A stretch of DNA of 30,147 bases from Bacteroidota bacterium (lineage in GTDB: Bacteria; Bacteroidota; Bacteroidia; Bacteroidales; Prolixibacteraceae). Numbering within the stretch: position 1 is the first letter of the stretch; each line of letters begins with the position of its first letter. The position numbers and the translations under genes were made by a program. Under the pieces are notes generated by a model. The model was not told the DNA's origin and ran no database searches. It was given only the letters and a program-made list of their open reading frames with translations. This document shows positions 17,690 through 24,908 of this stretch, in pieces. The stretch covers positions 1-30,147 of the forward strand of contig JAEYNZ010000094.1 of the NCBI GenBank assembly GCA_023412195.1. The letters are read 5' to 3'.

Positions 17690-18630
17690 TTATTGTCGTG
17701 CATTTCTTTAAGACGCTGGAAAAGCGAGAGTTCTTCGTTGCTGAGGTTCTTCGGCACTGTAATGTTTAGTCGTATGTACAGGTCACCAAACTTGCCCGCC
17801 TTGTTATATACAGGCATCCCCTTTCCCTTCAGCCTTAGCTTGCTGCCATTTTGGGAACCTTTAGGGATTGGAATATTCAACTTGCCAGACAAGGTATCCA
17901 GTTCAATGTTACCTCCCAAAACCGCGGTATAGATATCAATGTCAGCCTGCCGGATGAGGTCATTGCCTTCAACCTGGTACTGGTTGTCTGGGATGATTTT
18001 AATTTTGATGTAAATATCTCCCTTTGATCCTCCGTTCATGCCTGGACTTCCCTTGCCTTTCAGCCTGAGCTCCTGACCGTTGTATGCACCTGGTTTAATT
18101 GTAATCCGCAGCTTCTCATCTCCGGTATCCACAATACGTGTGGTGCCATGCCATGCTTCTGAAAGGGAAAGCTCCAGGCCGGCATGCAGGTCGCTGCCTT
18201 TGAAGGCCTGGCTCTGCCTCCGGTAGTCACCTTGCTGCCTGCCACCTCCGCCAAAGAATGTATTGAAAAAGTCGGAGAAGCCGCTGTCACCACCTGTGTC
18301 TCCAAAAATATCGCCCAGATCACCTTCAAAATAATAGGATCCCCCTCCGGGAGACCTGCCCTGCTGACCTGAATACTGGTAATTGCCTGCACCGGCATTT
18401 TCATACTGCTTCCAGTTGGCACCCAGTTTATCGTATTTCTTTCTTTTCCCGGGGTCACTCAAAACTTCATTGGCTTCGCTTATCTCCTTAAAACGCTCTT
18501 CAGCCTGCTTATCACCCTGGTTCTTGTCGGGGTGATATTTTACTGCCAGCTTCCTGTAAGCTTTTTTAATTTCATCCTGGGTGGCAGTCTTTGATACTCC
18601 TAAAATCTGATAATAATCCCTGTAGTTCAT
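17686..18630 (-). CDS. CbpA-like DnaJ-family (class B) co-chaperone
   Basis: 314 aa. The J domain (1-70) carries the HPD motif at 33-35. A Gly-rich segment (about 75-140, with GGGSYYFEGDLGDIFGD and FFGGGG) is followed by the two beta-sandwich substrate-binding domains (LELSLSEAW, VDTGDEKLRITIKPG, LRLKGKGSPG, LRLKGKGMP). No CxxCxGxG zinc repeats are present, so this is a CbpA/class B type rather than canonical DnaJ. It would stimulate a DnaK ATPase and deliver clients. An ATAAGGTAAT leader precedes the ATG. It is the first gene of a two-gene unit with the unknown 125-residue protein. Confidence 0.92.
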   Translation of the reverse strand: MNYRDYYQILGVSKTATQDEIKKAYRKLAVKYHPDKNQGDKQAEERFKEISEANEVLSDPGKRKKYDKLGANWKQYENAGAGNYQYSGQQGRSPGGGSYYFEGDLGDIFGDTGGDSGFSDFFNTFFGGGGRQQGDYRRQSQAFKGSDLHAGLELSLSEAWHGTTRIVDTGDEKLRITIKPGAYNGQELRLKGKGSPGMNGGSKGDIYIKIKIIPDNQYQVEGNDLIRQADIDIYTAVLGGNIELDTLSGKLNIPIPKGSQNGSKLRLKGKGMPVYNKAGKFGDLYIRLNITVPKNLSNEELSLFQRLKEMHDNK

Positions 18631-18685
18631 ATTACCTTATGTTGCTCCTGTTATCAGGTTATACAATCTCTGAAGCATTCATTCA

Positions 18686-18710
18686 GAGGTTTTGTTCATG
18701 AAAAAACCTC
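18686..18710. promoter_or_regulatory. Inverted repeat GAGGTTTT-N9-AAAACCTC upstream of the cbpA-like gene
   Basis: A perfect 8-bp inverted repeat with a 9-bp spacer lies 56 bp before the J-protein start. The 9-bp spacing recalls the layout of the CIRCE heat-shock operator, but the arm sequence is different, so it is not CIRCE. It could be an operator or a hairpin in the leader. Its proximity to a chaperone gene makes it a reasonable regulatory candidate. Confidence 0.35.
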
Positions 18711-19091
18711 CTGTTTTAAAAAAACTATAAAAGTGTCCGTATAATACAGGTATGAATTACCTGTTCCGGTGGTTTGTATTTATGCTATCCGGAGTTATAT
18801 GTTATTCTCCGGCTGAAACACCTTAAAAACAGCAGATGTATGAATTTTCTTTCCATATGATCCTGAATTTTTAATTGCTCCGGTTTACCTGCATCAAAAA
18901 ATGAACCAACAGCCTGTGTCTGTAAAATTGTTTTAATTAACCTGTAATTGTCTTCATATTAATGTTCAAAATCTCATCAACCGGCTGTACTTAATCAGGG
19001 AAAAAACCTATTTTTAGCCTTCATGTGAAACATCAATAAATTTCTGCTGTTTCCCTTTTTAACGGAAATGGCAGTACAAACTGAAGCCTGT
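18711..19091. other. Divergent intergenic region between the cbpA-like and dctP genes
   Basis: About 380 bp of non-coding, AT-rich sequence must hold the promoters of both flanking transcripts. I see no full TTTG-N19-TAnnTTTG match on the plus strand upstream of the TRAP genes and no convincing small ORF. Confidence 0.4.
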
Positions 19092-20090
19092 ATGAAGCTT
19101 TTTTCTTTGTTATCCATACTTCTTCTGATTTTTACTTCCTGCCGGGAAACAGACGACAGGCCTGAATATATATTTCGACTGGGGCACCAGGCCAATGAAA
19201 GGGATATCTGGCATCTGTCGGCATTGCACTTTGCCAAAGCCCTCGATTCTCTTTCCAGTGGCCGCATTGAAGTAAGAGTCCATCCGGCAGAACAGCTGGG
19301 ACCTGAACTGGATATGATCAGAAGCATAAGAGCAGGAATAGTTGAAATGACCATTACTGGTGAAAGTATGCAGAACTGGGCAGGTATTACTGCACTGCTT
19401 GCTGTGCCATACCTGATCCGCGATTCGGAGCACCTCAAACAGGTGGTGGAAGGGGAAATCGGCGATGAAATTGCAGATGAAATGATCAGAAAAATCGGTC
19501 TGAGGCCAATAGGATACTTTGAACGGGGGCCTCGTCACCTGACTTCAAACCGCCCCATTACGGCTCCGGCTGATCTTGGAGGTATGATTCTCAGGGTTCC
19601 TAATGTGCCCCTGTTTGTAAAGGTATGGCAGGCTCTGGGAGCAAAACCTACTCCCATGACTTTTTCCGAAGTTTTCACAGCATTGCAGCAAGGGACTGTT
19701 GAAGCACAGGAAAATCCATATGCGCTTGTTTACAGTGCCGGACTTTTTGAGGTACAGAAATACCTGAATCTTACAAAACATGTTACAAGCTGGATATATG
19801 TAGTGATAGGGGAGAAGCAATTCAGGAACCTTCCGCACGATTTGCAGGAAAAGGTGCTTGAAGCCGGAAAACTGATGCAGCAGTATCATGAACTTGAATT
19901 TGTAAAGCAGGAGATGTTTTTGCGGCAGCAGCTCGAAAACCGGGGGATGATATTTAATGAACCTGACCTGGAAGCCTTTCGCCAAAAAGCAGAGGCAGCA
20001 GTAATGGATGCATTGCCTGAAGAATACAGGTCGCTATACAGGAAGATTACAGAACTGGGTAAAGCAACTGAAACCGATGAAACTGATTGA
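19092..20090 (+). CDS. dctP: TRAP transporter solute-binding protein, lipoprotein (DctP family)
   Basis: 332 aa from the ATG at 19092, chosen because it begins a lipoprotein signal (MKLFSLLSILLLIFTSC, Cys17); the ATG at 19068 would add eight polar residues. DctP features are FRLGHQANERDIWHLSALHF, HPAEQLGPELDMIRSI, the conserved Arg in MILRVPNVP that binds a substrate carboxylate, and FTALQQGTVEAQENP. It captures an organic acid outside the inner membrane and passes it to the DctQM permease. The usual ligands are C4-dicarboxylates, sugar acids or related carboxylates; which applies here is unknown. Lipid anchoring replaces the freely soluble form known from proteobacteria. Confidence 0.92.
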   Translation: MKLFSLLSILLLIFTSCRETDDRPEYIFRLGHQANERDIWHLSALHFAKALDSLSSGRIEVRVHPAEQLGPELDMIRSIRAGIVEMTITGESMQNWAGITALLAVPYLIRDSEHLKQVVEGEIGDEIADEMIRKIGLRPIGYFERGPRHLTSNRPITAPADLGGMILRVPNVPLFVKVWQALGAKPTPMTFSEVFTALQQGTVEAQENPYALVYSAGLFEVQKYLNLTKHVTSWIYVVIGEKQFRNLPHDLQEKVLEAGKLMQQYHELEFVKQEMFLRQQLENRGMIFNEPDLEAFRQKAEAAVMDALPEEYRSLYRKITELGKATETDETD

Positions 20091-20532
20091 CAAACTTTTT
20101 AAAACCGGGGCTCTGATCAGCCTTACAGCCATGATCACTGCCGTAACCATCCAGGTGTTCACAAGGCTTTTTATGGACACTACACCGCACTGGACCGAAG
20201 AAGCAGCCCGGATATTTTTTATTTATTCTGTTGCATTCGGCACAGGCACCGGTTTGAGAAACGGCGACTTCGTAAGGTTAGATCTGATAGACAGCTCAAT
20301 GTCGAGGAAAACTGGACGGATACTTGATGCAGTGACTGATATTATTGTTACCATATTTGCTATTGTATTATTTGTACATAGCCTGAGATTTGTAAGGTTG
20401 GGAATGGACGAACTTTCGCCTGCTCTTGAAATAACCATGGGCTTGGTCTTCATAAGCATGGCCATCATCGGACTGGCAATTGCCATTTTCACTGTGGCAG
20501 ATCTTCAGCAAATCTTTAAAGAAAAACTTTAG
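20077..20532 (+). CDS. dctQ: TRAP transporter small permease (DctQ family)
   Basis: 151 aa from the ATG at 20077, which overlaps the dctP end by 14 bases; a longer frame from 20008 would run deep into dctP and is unlikely. Four transmembrane segments are visible, with the typical TPHWTEEAARIFFIYSVAFGTG between the first two and a VRLDLID-like turn. It forms the small membrane subunit that pairs with DctM. The overlap indicates translational coupling within a compact three-gene operon. Confidence 0.9.
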   Translation: MKLIDKLFKTGALISLTAMITAVTIQVFTRLFMDTTPHWTEEAARIFFIYSVAFGTGTGLRNGDFVRLDLIDSSMSRKTGRILDAVTDIIVTIFAIVLFVHSLRFVRLGMDELSPALEITMGLVFISMAIIGLAIAIFTVADLQQIFKEKL

Positions 20533-20535
20533 CTT

Positions 20536-21807
20536 ATGGTCTGGTTGATGTTTCTGGTATTCTTTATATTACTGATCCTGCGGTTCCCCATAGCTTTTGC
20601 TCTGGGCATATCCACCTTTATCTATATCCTGCTGGAGGGAATACCACTGATTGTGATTCCCCTGAAGATGTATACGGGAATTGATGTGTTCGTGCTCCTA
20701 TCGATCCCGGGCTTTATATTGGCAGGTAACCTGATGAACAGCTGTGGCATGACCGACCGCATTATCCGGTTCAGCAATAACCTGCTCGGCCATATCAGGG
20801 GCGGACTTTCCCTTGCAAATATCGGTGCATCCATGATTTTCTCCGGAATATCAGGAACTGCCATTTCAGATACAGCTTCAATAGGTTCGGTTATGATTCC
20901 TGCCATGAAAAAAGAGGGTTATGATCCCGCATTTTCCTGTGCTGTAACAGCTGCATCCTCTACCATCGGGCCAATCATACCGCCCAGTTTGCCTATGATC
21001 ATAGCAGGTTCGCTGACAGGAATCTCTATTGGAAAATTATTTCTTGCAGGTGCAATCCCCGGCTTACTGCTGGCCATCGGACTTGGAGTTGTTTCTTATT
21101 CCATATCAATCAGGAAGAACCACCCAAGGCAACCCAAATCAACATGGATGCAACGGGGCAAAGGCTTTTATGATGCTTTTTATGCACTGCTTATGACGTT
21201 CCTGATTCTGTATGGAATTATTGGTGGCTTTTTTACACCCACGGAAGCTTCAGTAGTGGCAGTACTTTATGCACTGCTGGTAGGGTCACTGATCTACCGC
21301 ACCCTTACATGGAAAGGTGTCGCAGCTGTAATGACAGGTTCGGCTGGTACGACTGCATCGCTGATGATCCTGGTTGGATTTGCAAATCTTTTCGGTTGGA
21401 TTCTGATCAGTGAACAGGTGCCTCAAAACCTTGCTGAACTGTTGCTTTCCATCACAAAAAATAAATTTCTTTTGCTGTTGCTTATCAATATCCTGCTCAT
21501 CGTGATTGGAACCTTCATGGAAACCATTGCAGCACTTCTGATAGTTTATCCCATTCTGCTGAATGTTGCAGTTTCTGTTGGAATCGATCCTGTACACTTT
21601 TCTGTAATAGCTGTGCTGAACCTGATTATCGGTTTGAATACACCTCCTGTAGGGGTTTGTTTATTTGTTGCTTCAGGCATTGGTAAAGTTTCAGTGGAAA
21701 AGGTTGCCAAAGCCGGACTCCCATTCCTTCTTGTCAGCCTTCTTGTGTTGCTGCTGGTGACCTATATACCTGCGCTGTCACTATTTCTTCCCGGATTATT
21801 TGATTAG
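20536..21807 (+). CDS. dctM: TRAP transporter large permease (DctM family)
   Basis: 423 aa, very hydrophobic, about 11-12 transmembrane helices. Signature stretches are IPGFILAGNLMNSCGMTDRIIRF, GGLSLANIGASMIFSGISGTAISDTASIGSVMIPAMKKEGY split over two helices, SSTIGPIIPPSLPMII, and GLNTPPVGVCLFVASGI near the C-terminus. It is the sodium-driven transport subunit of the TRAP complex. It starts 3 bp after dctQ. No catabolic gene or regulator adjoins the operon, so the imported substrate cannot be inferred. Confidence 0.93.
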   Translation: MVWLMFLVFFILLILRFPIAFALGISTFIYILLEGIPLIVIPLKMYTGIDVFVLLSIPGFILAGNLMNSCGMTDRIIRFSNNLLGHIRGGLSLANIGASMIFSGISGTAISDTASIGSVMIPAMKKEGYDPAFSCAVTAASSTIGPIIPPSLPMIIAGSLTGISIGKLFLAGAIPGLLLAIGLGVVSYSISIRKNHPRQPKSTWMQRGKGFYDAFYALLMTFLILYGIIGGFFTPTEASVVAVLYALLVGSLIYRTLTWKGVAAVMTGSAGTTASLMILVGFANLFGWILISEQVPQNLAELLLSITKNKFLLLLLINILLIVIGTFMETIAALLIVYPILLNVAVSVGIDPVHFSVIAVLNLIIGLNTPPVGVCLFVASGIGKVSVEKVAKAGLPFLLVSLLVLLLVTYIPALSLFLPGLFD

Positions 21808-21843
21808 GAGAAAACGAAGTCATGGATCGCCGGCAGTTTTTGA

Positions 21844-23370
21844 TTAGCTTATAAAAAGGCTTTTTCCTGCGAATTCCGGATCGCATGTAAGGTTTACCTT
21901 CAGCTTTCTTAAACCTGCTTCATCGCCGGGGGTAGGAATATGGGTAAGATGCACCTCGCAATCTTTAAGATATTTCAGTTTCTCAAGAGCCATCTGGCCT
22001 GCTGGGTTCGAAAGGGCACTTATGGCAAGAACAATCAGGGTTTCATCAACATCCAGACTGATCATCCTGCCATTCAGAATGTCTTTTTTCAGATGGGTAA
22101 CCGAGTCGATGATGCTTTGGGGAAGCAGGTACATGCTGTCGGGCAGGCCTGCAAGATATTTGGTGGCATTTAGGATGAGGCTGGAGGAAGCATGCATCAG
22201 TGGTGAGTTCTTGCCTGTAATGATTTTCCCGTCGGGAAGTTCAATGGACGCGCCGCAAAAAATTCCTGCATTGCCTTTCATCCTGACTTCTGCATCACGG
22301 GCTGCCTGGCGCGCAGGCAAAACCACCTTACGGTCTTCAGGCTTTGCACCAATTTTCTCCACGATCGATTTGATCCGCTCAAAGGAATCTTTATCACTGA
22401 GTCCCATGGCATATTCCATGGCGCTTCTGAAATAGCGCCTGATGATCTCCTGCCGTGAAGCCTCTGTAATGATGCTGTCGTTTATGATACCTGCGCTGGC
22501 GCGGTTAACACCCATATCGGTAGGCGACTGGTACATCGATTCACCTCCTGTTATCTTTTCAATGATCCGCTTTAACAGGTGAAATGCTTCAATATCACGG
22601 TTGTAATTGACAACTTTTTCATTGTATGCCTTCAGGTGGTGGTTATCAATCAGTACTTTATCATCTAAATCGACAGTTGCTGCTTCATAGGCTACATTAA
22701 CCATGTGGTCGACCGGTAAATCCCAGATGGGGAAGGTTTCAAATTTTGCATAACCTGCCTTCAATCCCGTTTTGTATTCATGATAGAGGTTGCTGAGACA
22801 GGTTGCAAGTTTGCCGCTGCCCGGACCCGGGCCGGTGACTACCACTATAGGTTTGGTTGTCTCGATATAAGGATTGGCGCCATACCCATGATCGCTGACA
22901 ATCAGGTCAACATCGGTGGGGTAGCCCTTGGTTGGCTGGTGTAGGTACACTTTAATCCCCCTCATCTCGAGCTTGTTCTTGAAAGCCTTCGCCGGCGGCT
23001 GGTTCTGGTATCGGGTAATAACCACTGCGGTTATTTCAATACCCCACTCCCTGAAATCATCTATCGTTTTAAGAGCATCCACATCGTAGGTGATGCCAAA
23101 ATCTGCCCTTATTTTTTTTCGTTCAATATCACCGGCATGAATACAAAGAATGACATCAGTTTCATCTTTCAGCTGCTGAAGGAGCCGCATCTTTACATTG
23201 GGATCAAAACCCGGAAGTACCCGTGCAGCATGATGATCGTACATGAGTTTACCTCCAAATTCAAGGTAAAGCCTGTGATTAAAGCGCTTTACCCGTTCAA
23301 GTATAGCCACAGTCTGCTCCCTGAGGTAGACTTCGTTGTCGAACCCTGTTTGTTTATTTACCAATGTCAT
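21844..23370 (-). CDS. DUF1846 / UPF0371 family protein
   Basis: 508 aa from the ATG at 23370; a GTG at 23382 is in frame, but an AGGTGG ribosome-binding site sits 8 bases before the internal ATG. The opening TGFDNEVYLREQ, then FGGKLMYDHHAARVLPGFDP and the central VVVTGPGPGSGKLATCLSNLY are characteristic of the DUF1846 (UPF0371) family. The central motif resembles a P-loop (GPGPGSGK) followed by LYHEYKTG, suggesting nucleotide binding. The family is known from firmicutes and actinobacteria with solved structures but, to my knowledge, no assigned reaction. It is convergent with dctM and seems monocistronic. Confidence 0.88.
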   Translation of the reverse strand: MTLVNKQTGFDNEVYLREQTVAILERVKRFNHRLYLEFGGKLMYDHHAARVLPGFDPNVKMRLLQQLKDETDVILCIHAGDIERKKIRADFGITYDVDALKTIDDFREWGIEITAVVITRYQNQPPAKAFKNKLEMRGIKVYLHQPTKGYPTDVDLIVSDHGYGANPYIETTKPIVVVTGPGPGSGKLATCLSNLYHEYKTGLKAGYAKFETFPIWDLPVDHMVNVAYEAATVDLDDKVLIDNHHLKAYNEKVVNYNRDIEAFHLLKRIIEKITGGESMYQSPTDMGVNRASAGIINDSIITEASRQEIIRRYFRSAMEYAMGLSDKDSFERIKSIVEKIGAKPEDRKVVLPARQAARDAEVRMKGNAGIFCGASIELPDGKIITGKNSPLMHASSSLILNATKYLAGLPDSMYLLPQSIIDSVTHLKKDILNGRMISLDVDETLIVLAISALSNPAGQMALEKLKYLKDCEVHLTHIPTPGDEAGLRKLKVNLTCDPEFAGKSLFIS

Positions 23371-23543
23371 GTTATATTCCACCTAAATTCAAGATAATCC
23401 TCCGAGGGCGCTAAATTGGTAAAAATTTTACGTTCCCTTGGTCTAAGGCTTAAAAAGAAATCAAAAAATAAATAACAACCGCATTATTTTGGTTAACCTG
23501 AAATTCAGGTGCTGATAACATAAATACCGGCAGCAAAACTCCG

Positions 23544-23754
23544 GCAATCCCGGTGCAGCCTACCGTAGTCTTTGCAGAAAATGGGTCAGATGTAACCCCT
23601 TTTAAGGTGCAGGCTGCCTGCTGGAACAGGCAAGCACACCGTAATATGAATTTCCTTGCATTCAGCAACCCTGGTATAGTATACCGCAATCTTTGTAGAA
23701 TATGTTTTATACGTAACCCCTCCTAAGGTTCAGCGCACCGTAAAACGAATATTC
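23544..23754. repeat. Diverged direct duplication, 121-bp offset
   Basis: Bases 23544-23612 and 23665-23733 align without gaps, about 51 of 69 positions identical by eye, sharing TACCG, TCTTTG, GTAACCCCT and TAAGG blocks. Similarity resumes after about 22 extra bases in the first copy, which can form a TGCCTG / CAGGCA hairpin, and ends with ACCGTAA and TTCC in both (to 23654 and 23754). No protein frame is shared by the two copies. It may be a duplicated structured RNA or the relic of a small mobile repeat. Confidence 0.55.
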
Positions 23755-23802
23755 CGGGTACCCCGGATAAAATATGGCAGTTGTATATAATTTGCTTATA
23801 CC

Positions 23803-23901
23803 AAATTCAACCTAAATTCTATGTAAATTCAATATAAACTCAATTATTATTGAATTTACATAGAATTAATATTGACTTTAAATTGAATTTACATTGAGTT
23901 T
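23803..23901. repeat. Array of nine phased 11-bp AT-rich units, four forward and five inverted
   Basis: Read in steps of 11 from 23803, the units are AAATTCAACCT, AAATTCTATGT, AAATTCAATAT, AAACTCAATTA, then TTATTGAATTT, ACATAGAATTA, ATATTGACTTT, AAATTGAATTT, ACATTGAGTTT. The first four carry AAATTCAA-like cores; the last five carry its reverse complement TTGAATTT. The inner part forms a perfect 20-bp inverted repeat (23815-23834 with 23848-23867). The 11-bp step is close to one helical turn, so all A/T tracts face the same side. It lies in an 880-bp gap between two divergent genes. A single related unit (CTAAATTCAA) lies just before the DUF1846 gene. Confidence 0.8.
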
Positions 23902-24262
23902 AATATAGGGATGGTAAATTATTTTATACTCCCATTATGGATGGATGTAGGAAATGAACCTAAAATATCGGCTACCAGGTCTAAATCATTCAAATAATAA
24001 TAAATATATTTCATATTATTATTCCGTCCACAGTTGTATAGGTGTGTCACGAGAGACTGAATCTTTTTCCCATATCACATTTCTGTGGTATGTTTTGGGA
24101 AGAGGTGTAATAACCGCACCAGATACAGATCAGCATGACGGATCATAAAGCCGGATGGCTGATTCATGACTTGTCTTGTCTGCTAAAGAACAGGCTGTAA
24201 ATCATGGTCTGCCACCCGAAAGTAGGTGTTGGAGGTGAAGAAGGCTTTTGCTATATAATTTC
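23902..24262. other. Intergenic region, no supported gene
   Basis: The 360 bp between the phased repeat array and the vWA gene hold only a 64-codon plus-strand frame (23954-24148) that looks random. A weak hairpin (CATATCAC / GTGGTATG, about 24075-24096) is the only other structure I see. Confidence 0.4.
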
Positions 24263-24862
24263 CTACGGTGTTTCCCTTTCGTCATAGGGTGATACCATTT
24301 CACGGAGGCAGCAGCATATTGAATAGTTCATGTCATGTATTCCCGCCTCGTTCAGGGTGATGTTTACCATATTGTCATCCCGGAGATGGAGATTTCTCCT
24401 GTAAAATGCCCCCTCTTCCAGGCGACAGAAAAAACGGACTTTCCATCCTTTTTTTTCAGCTTTTGAAAGTTTATTGTTAACGTCTTTAGCTGAAAAGTGC
24501 GTTGATGCATTTTCCATTCCATCTGTAAAAATAGAAAAAAATACCTGGTCTGCAGGGCCGGCATTCTTTTCAATTTTTTTGAATGTGGCACCTATGGCAT
24601 CATATAAGGCAGTGTATGAACCAGGCTGGTAATCTTCCGGTTTTATTTTTTTCAGATGGTCTGCATCTACCGAGATGAAACGGAATTCAACTTCATCATT
24701 GAATACACACCAGGTGCATTTAATCTCCGAATCCGGATTTTCCTTTTTTAACTTCCTGATTGTGCGCACCTGCTCGTTGAAGCTGTCAACAACCACCTTT
24801 TTTAACATCGACATGGAACCACTTTGATCAAGGATGAAAGCGTAGTGAATTGTATTTTTCAT
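24263..24862 (-). CDS. von Willebrand factor type A domain protein
   Basis: 199 aa from the second ATG (24862), giving MKNTIHYAFILDQSGSM. The MIDAS metal site is visible: DQSGSMS (residues 12-18), a Thr in SYTALYDAIG near 81-90, and Asp in FTDGMENAS near 110-118. There is no signal peptide or membrane segment, so it is a cytoplasmic stand-alone vWA domain of the YegL/TerY-like type, which usually mediates metal-dependent protein binding. The C-terminal 50 residues diverge from typical vWA proteins, but I found no better alternative frame. It faces the sigma-factor gene across only about 46 bp, so the two likely share a regulatory region. Confidence 0.85.
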   Translation of the reverse strand: MKNTIHYAFILDQSGSMSMLKKVVVDSFNEQVRTIRKLKKENPDSEIKCTWCVFNDEVEFRFISVDADHLKKIKPEDYQPGSYTALYDAIGATFKKIEKNAGPADQVFFSIFTDGMENASTHFSAKDVNNKLSKAEKKGWKVRFFCRLEEGAFYRRNLHLRDDNMVNITLNEAGIHDMNYSICCCLREMVSPYDERETP

Positions 24863-24908
24863 AATCAAAAATTATATTGGTTTATATGTAAATGATTATT
24901 CAGGGAAT

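Noticed and set aside
20008..20076. Longer start for the DctQ gene.
   Set aside because: It would lie inside dctP and adds a polar stretch before the first membrane helix; the ATG at 20077 fits the family.
23450..23689. 79-codon minus-strand ORF.
   Set aside because: It runs across the diverged direct duplication and is not preserved in the second copy.
23803..23901. Considered as a CRISPR array.
   Set aside because: Units are contiguous with no unique spacers, are only 11 bp long and reverse orientation in the middle.
23954..24148. 64-codon plus-strand ORF.
   Set aside because: Low complexity, no signal of translation and no neighbours that would explain it.
24400..24470. Possible frameshift in the vWA gene, because the C-terminus departs from the usual family pattern.
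   Set aside because: Neither alternative frame restores family-like sequence, and the called frame still reads sensibly (DDNMVNI); divergence is the simpler explanation.
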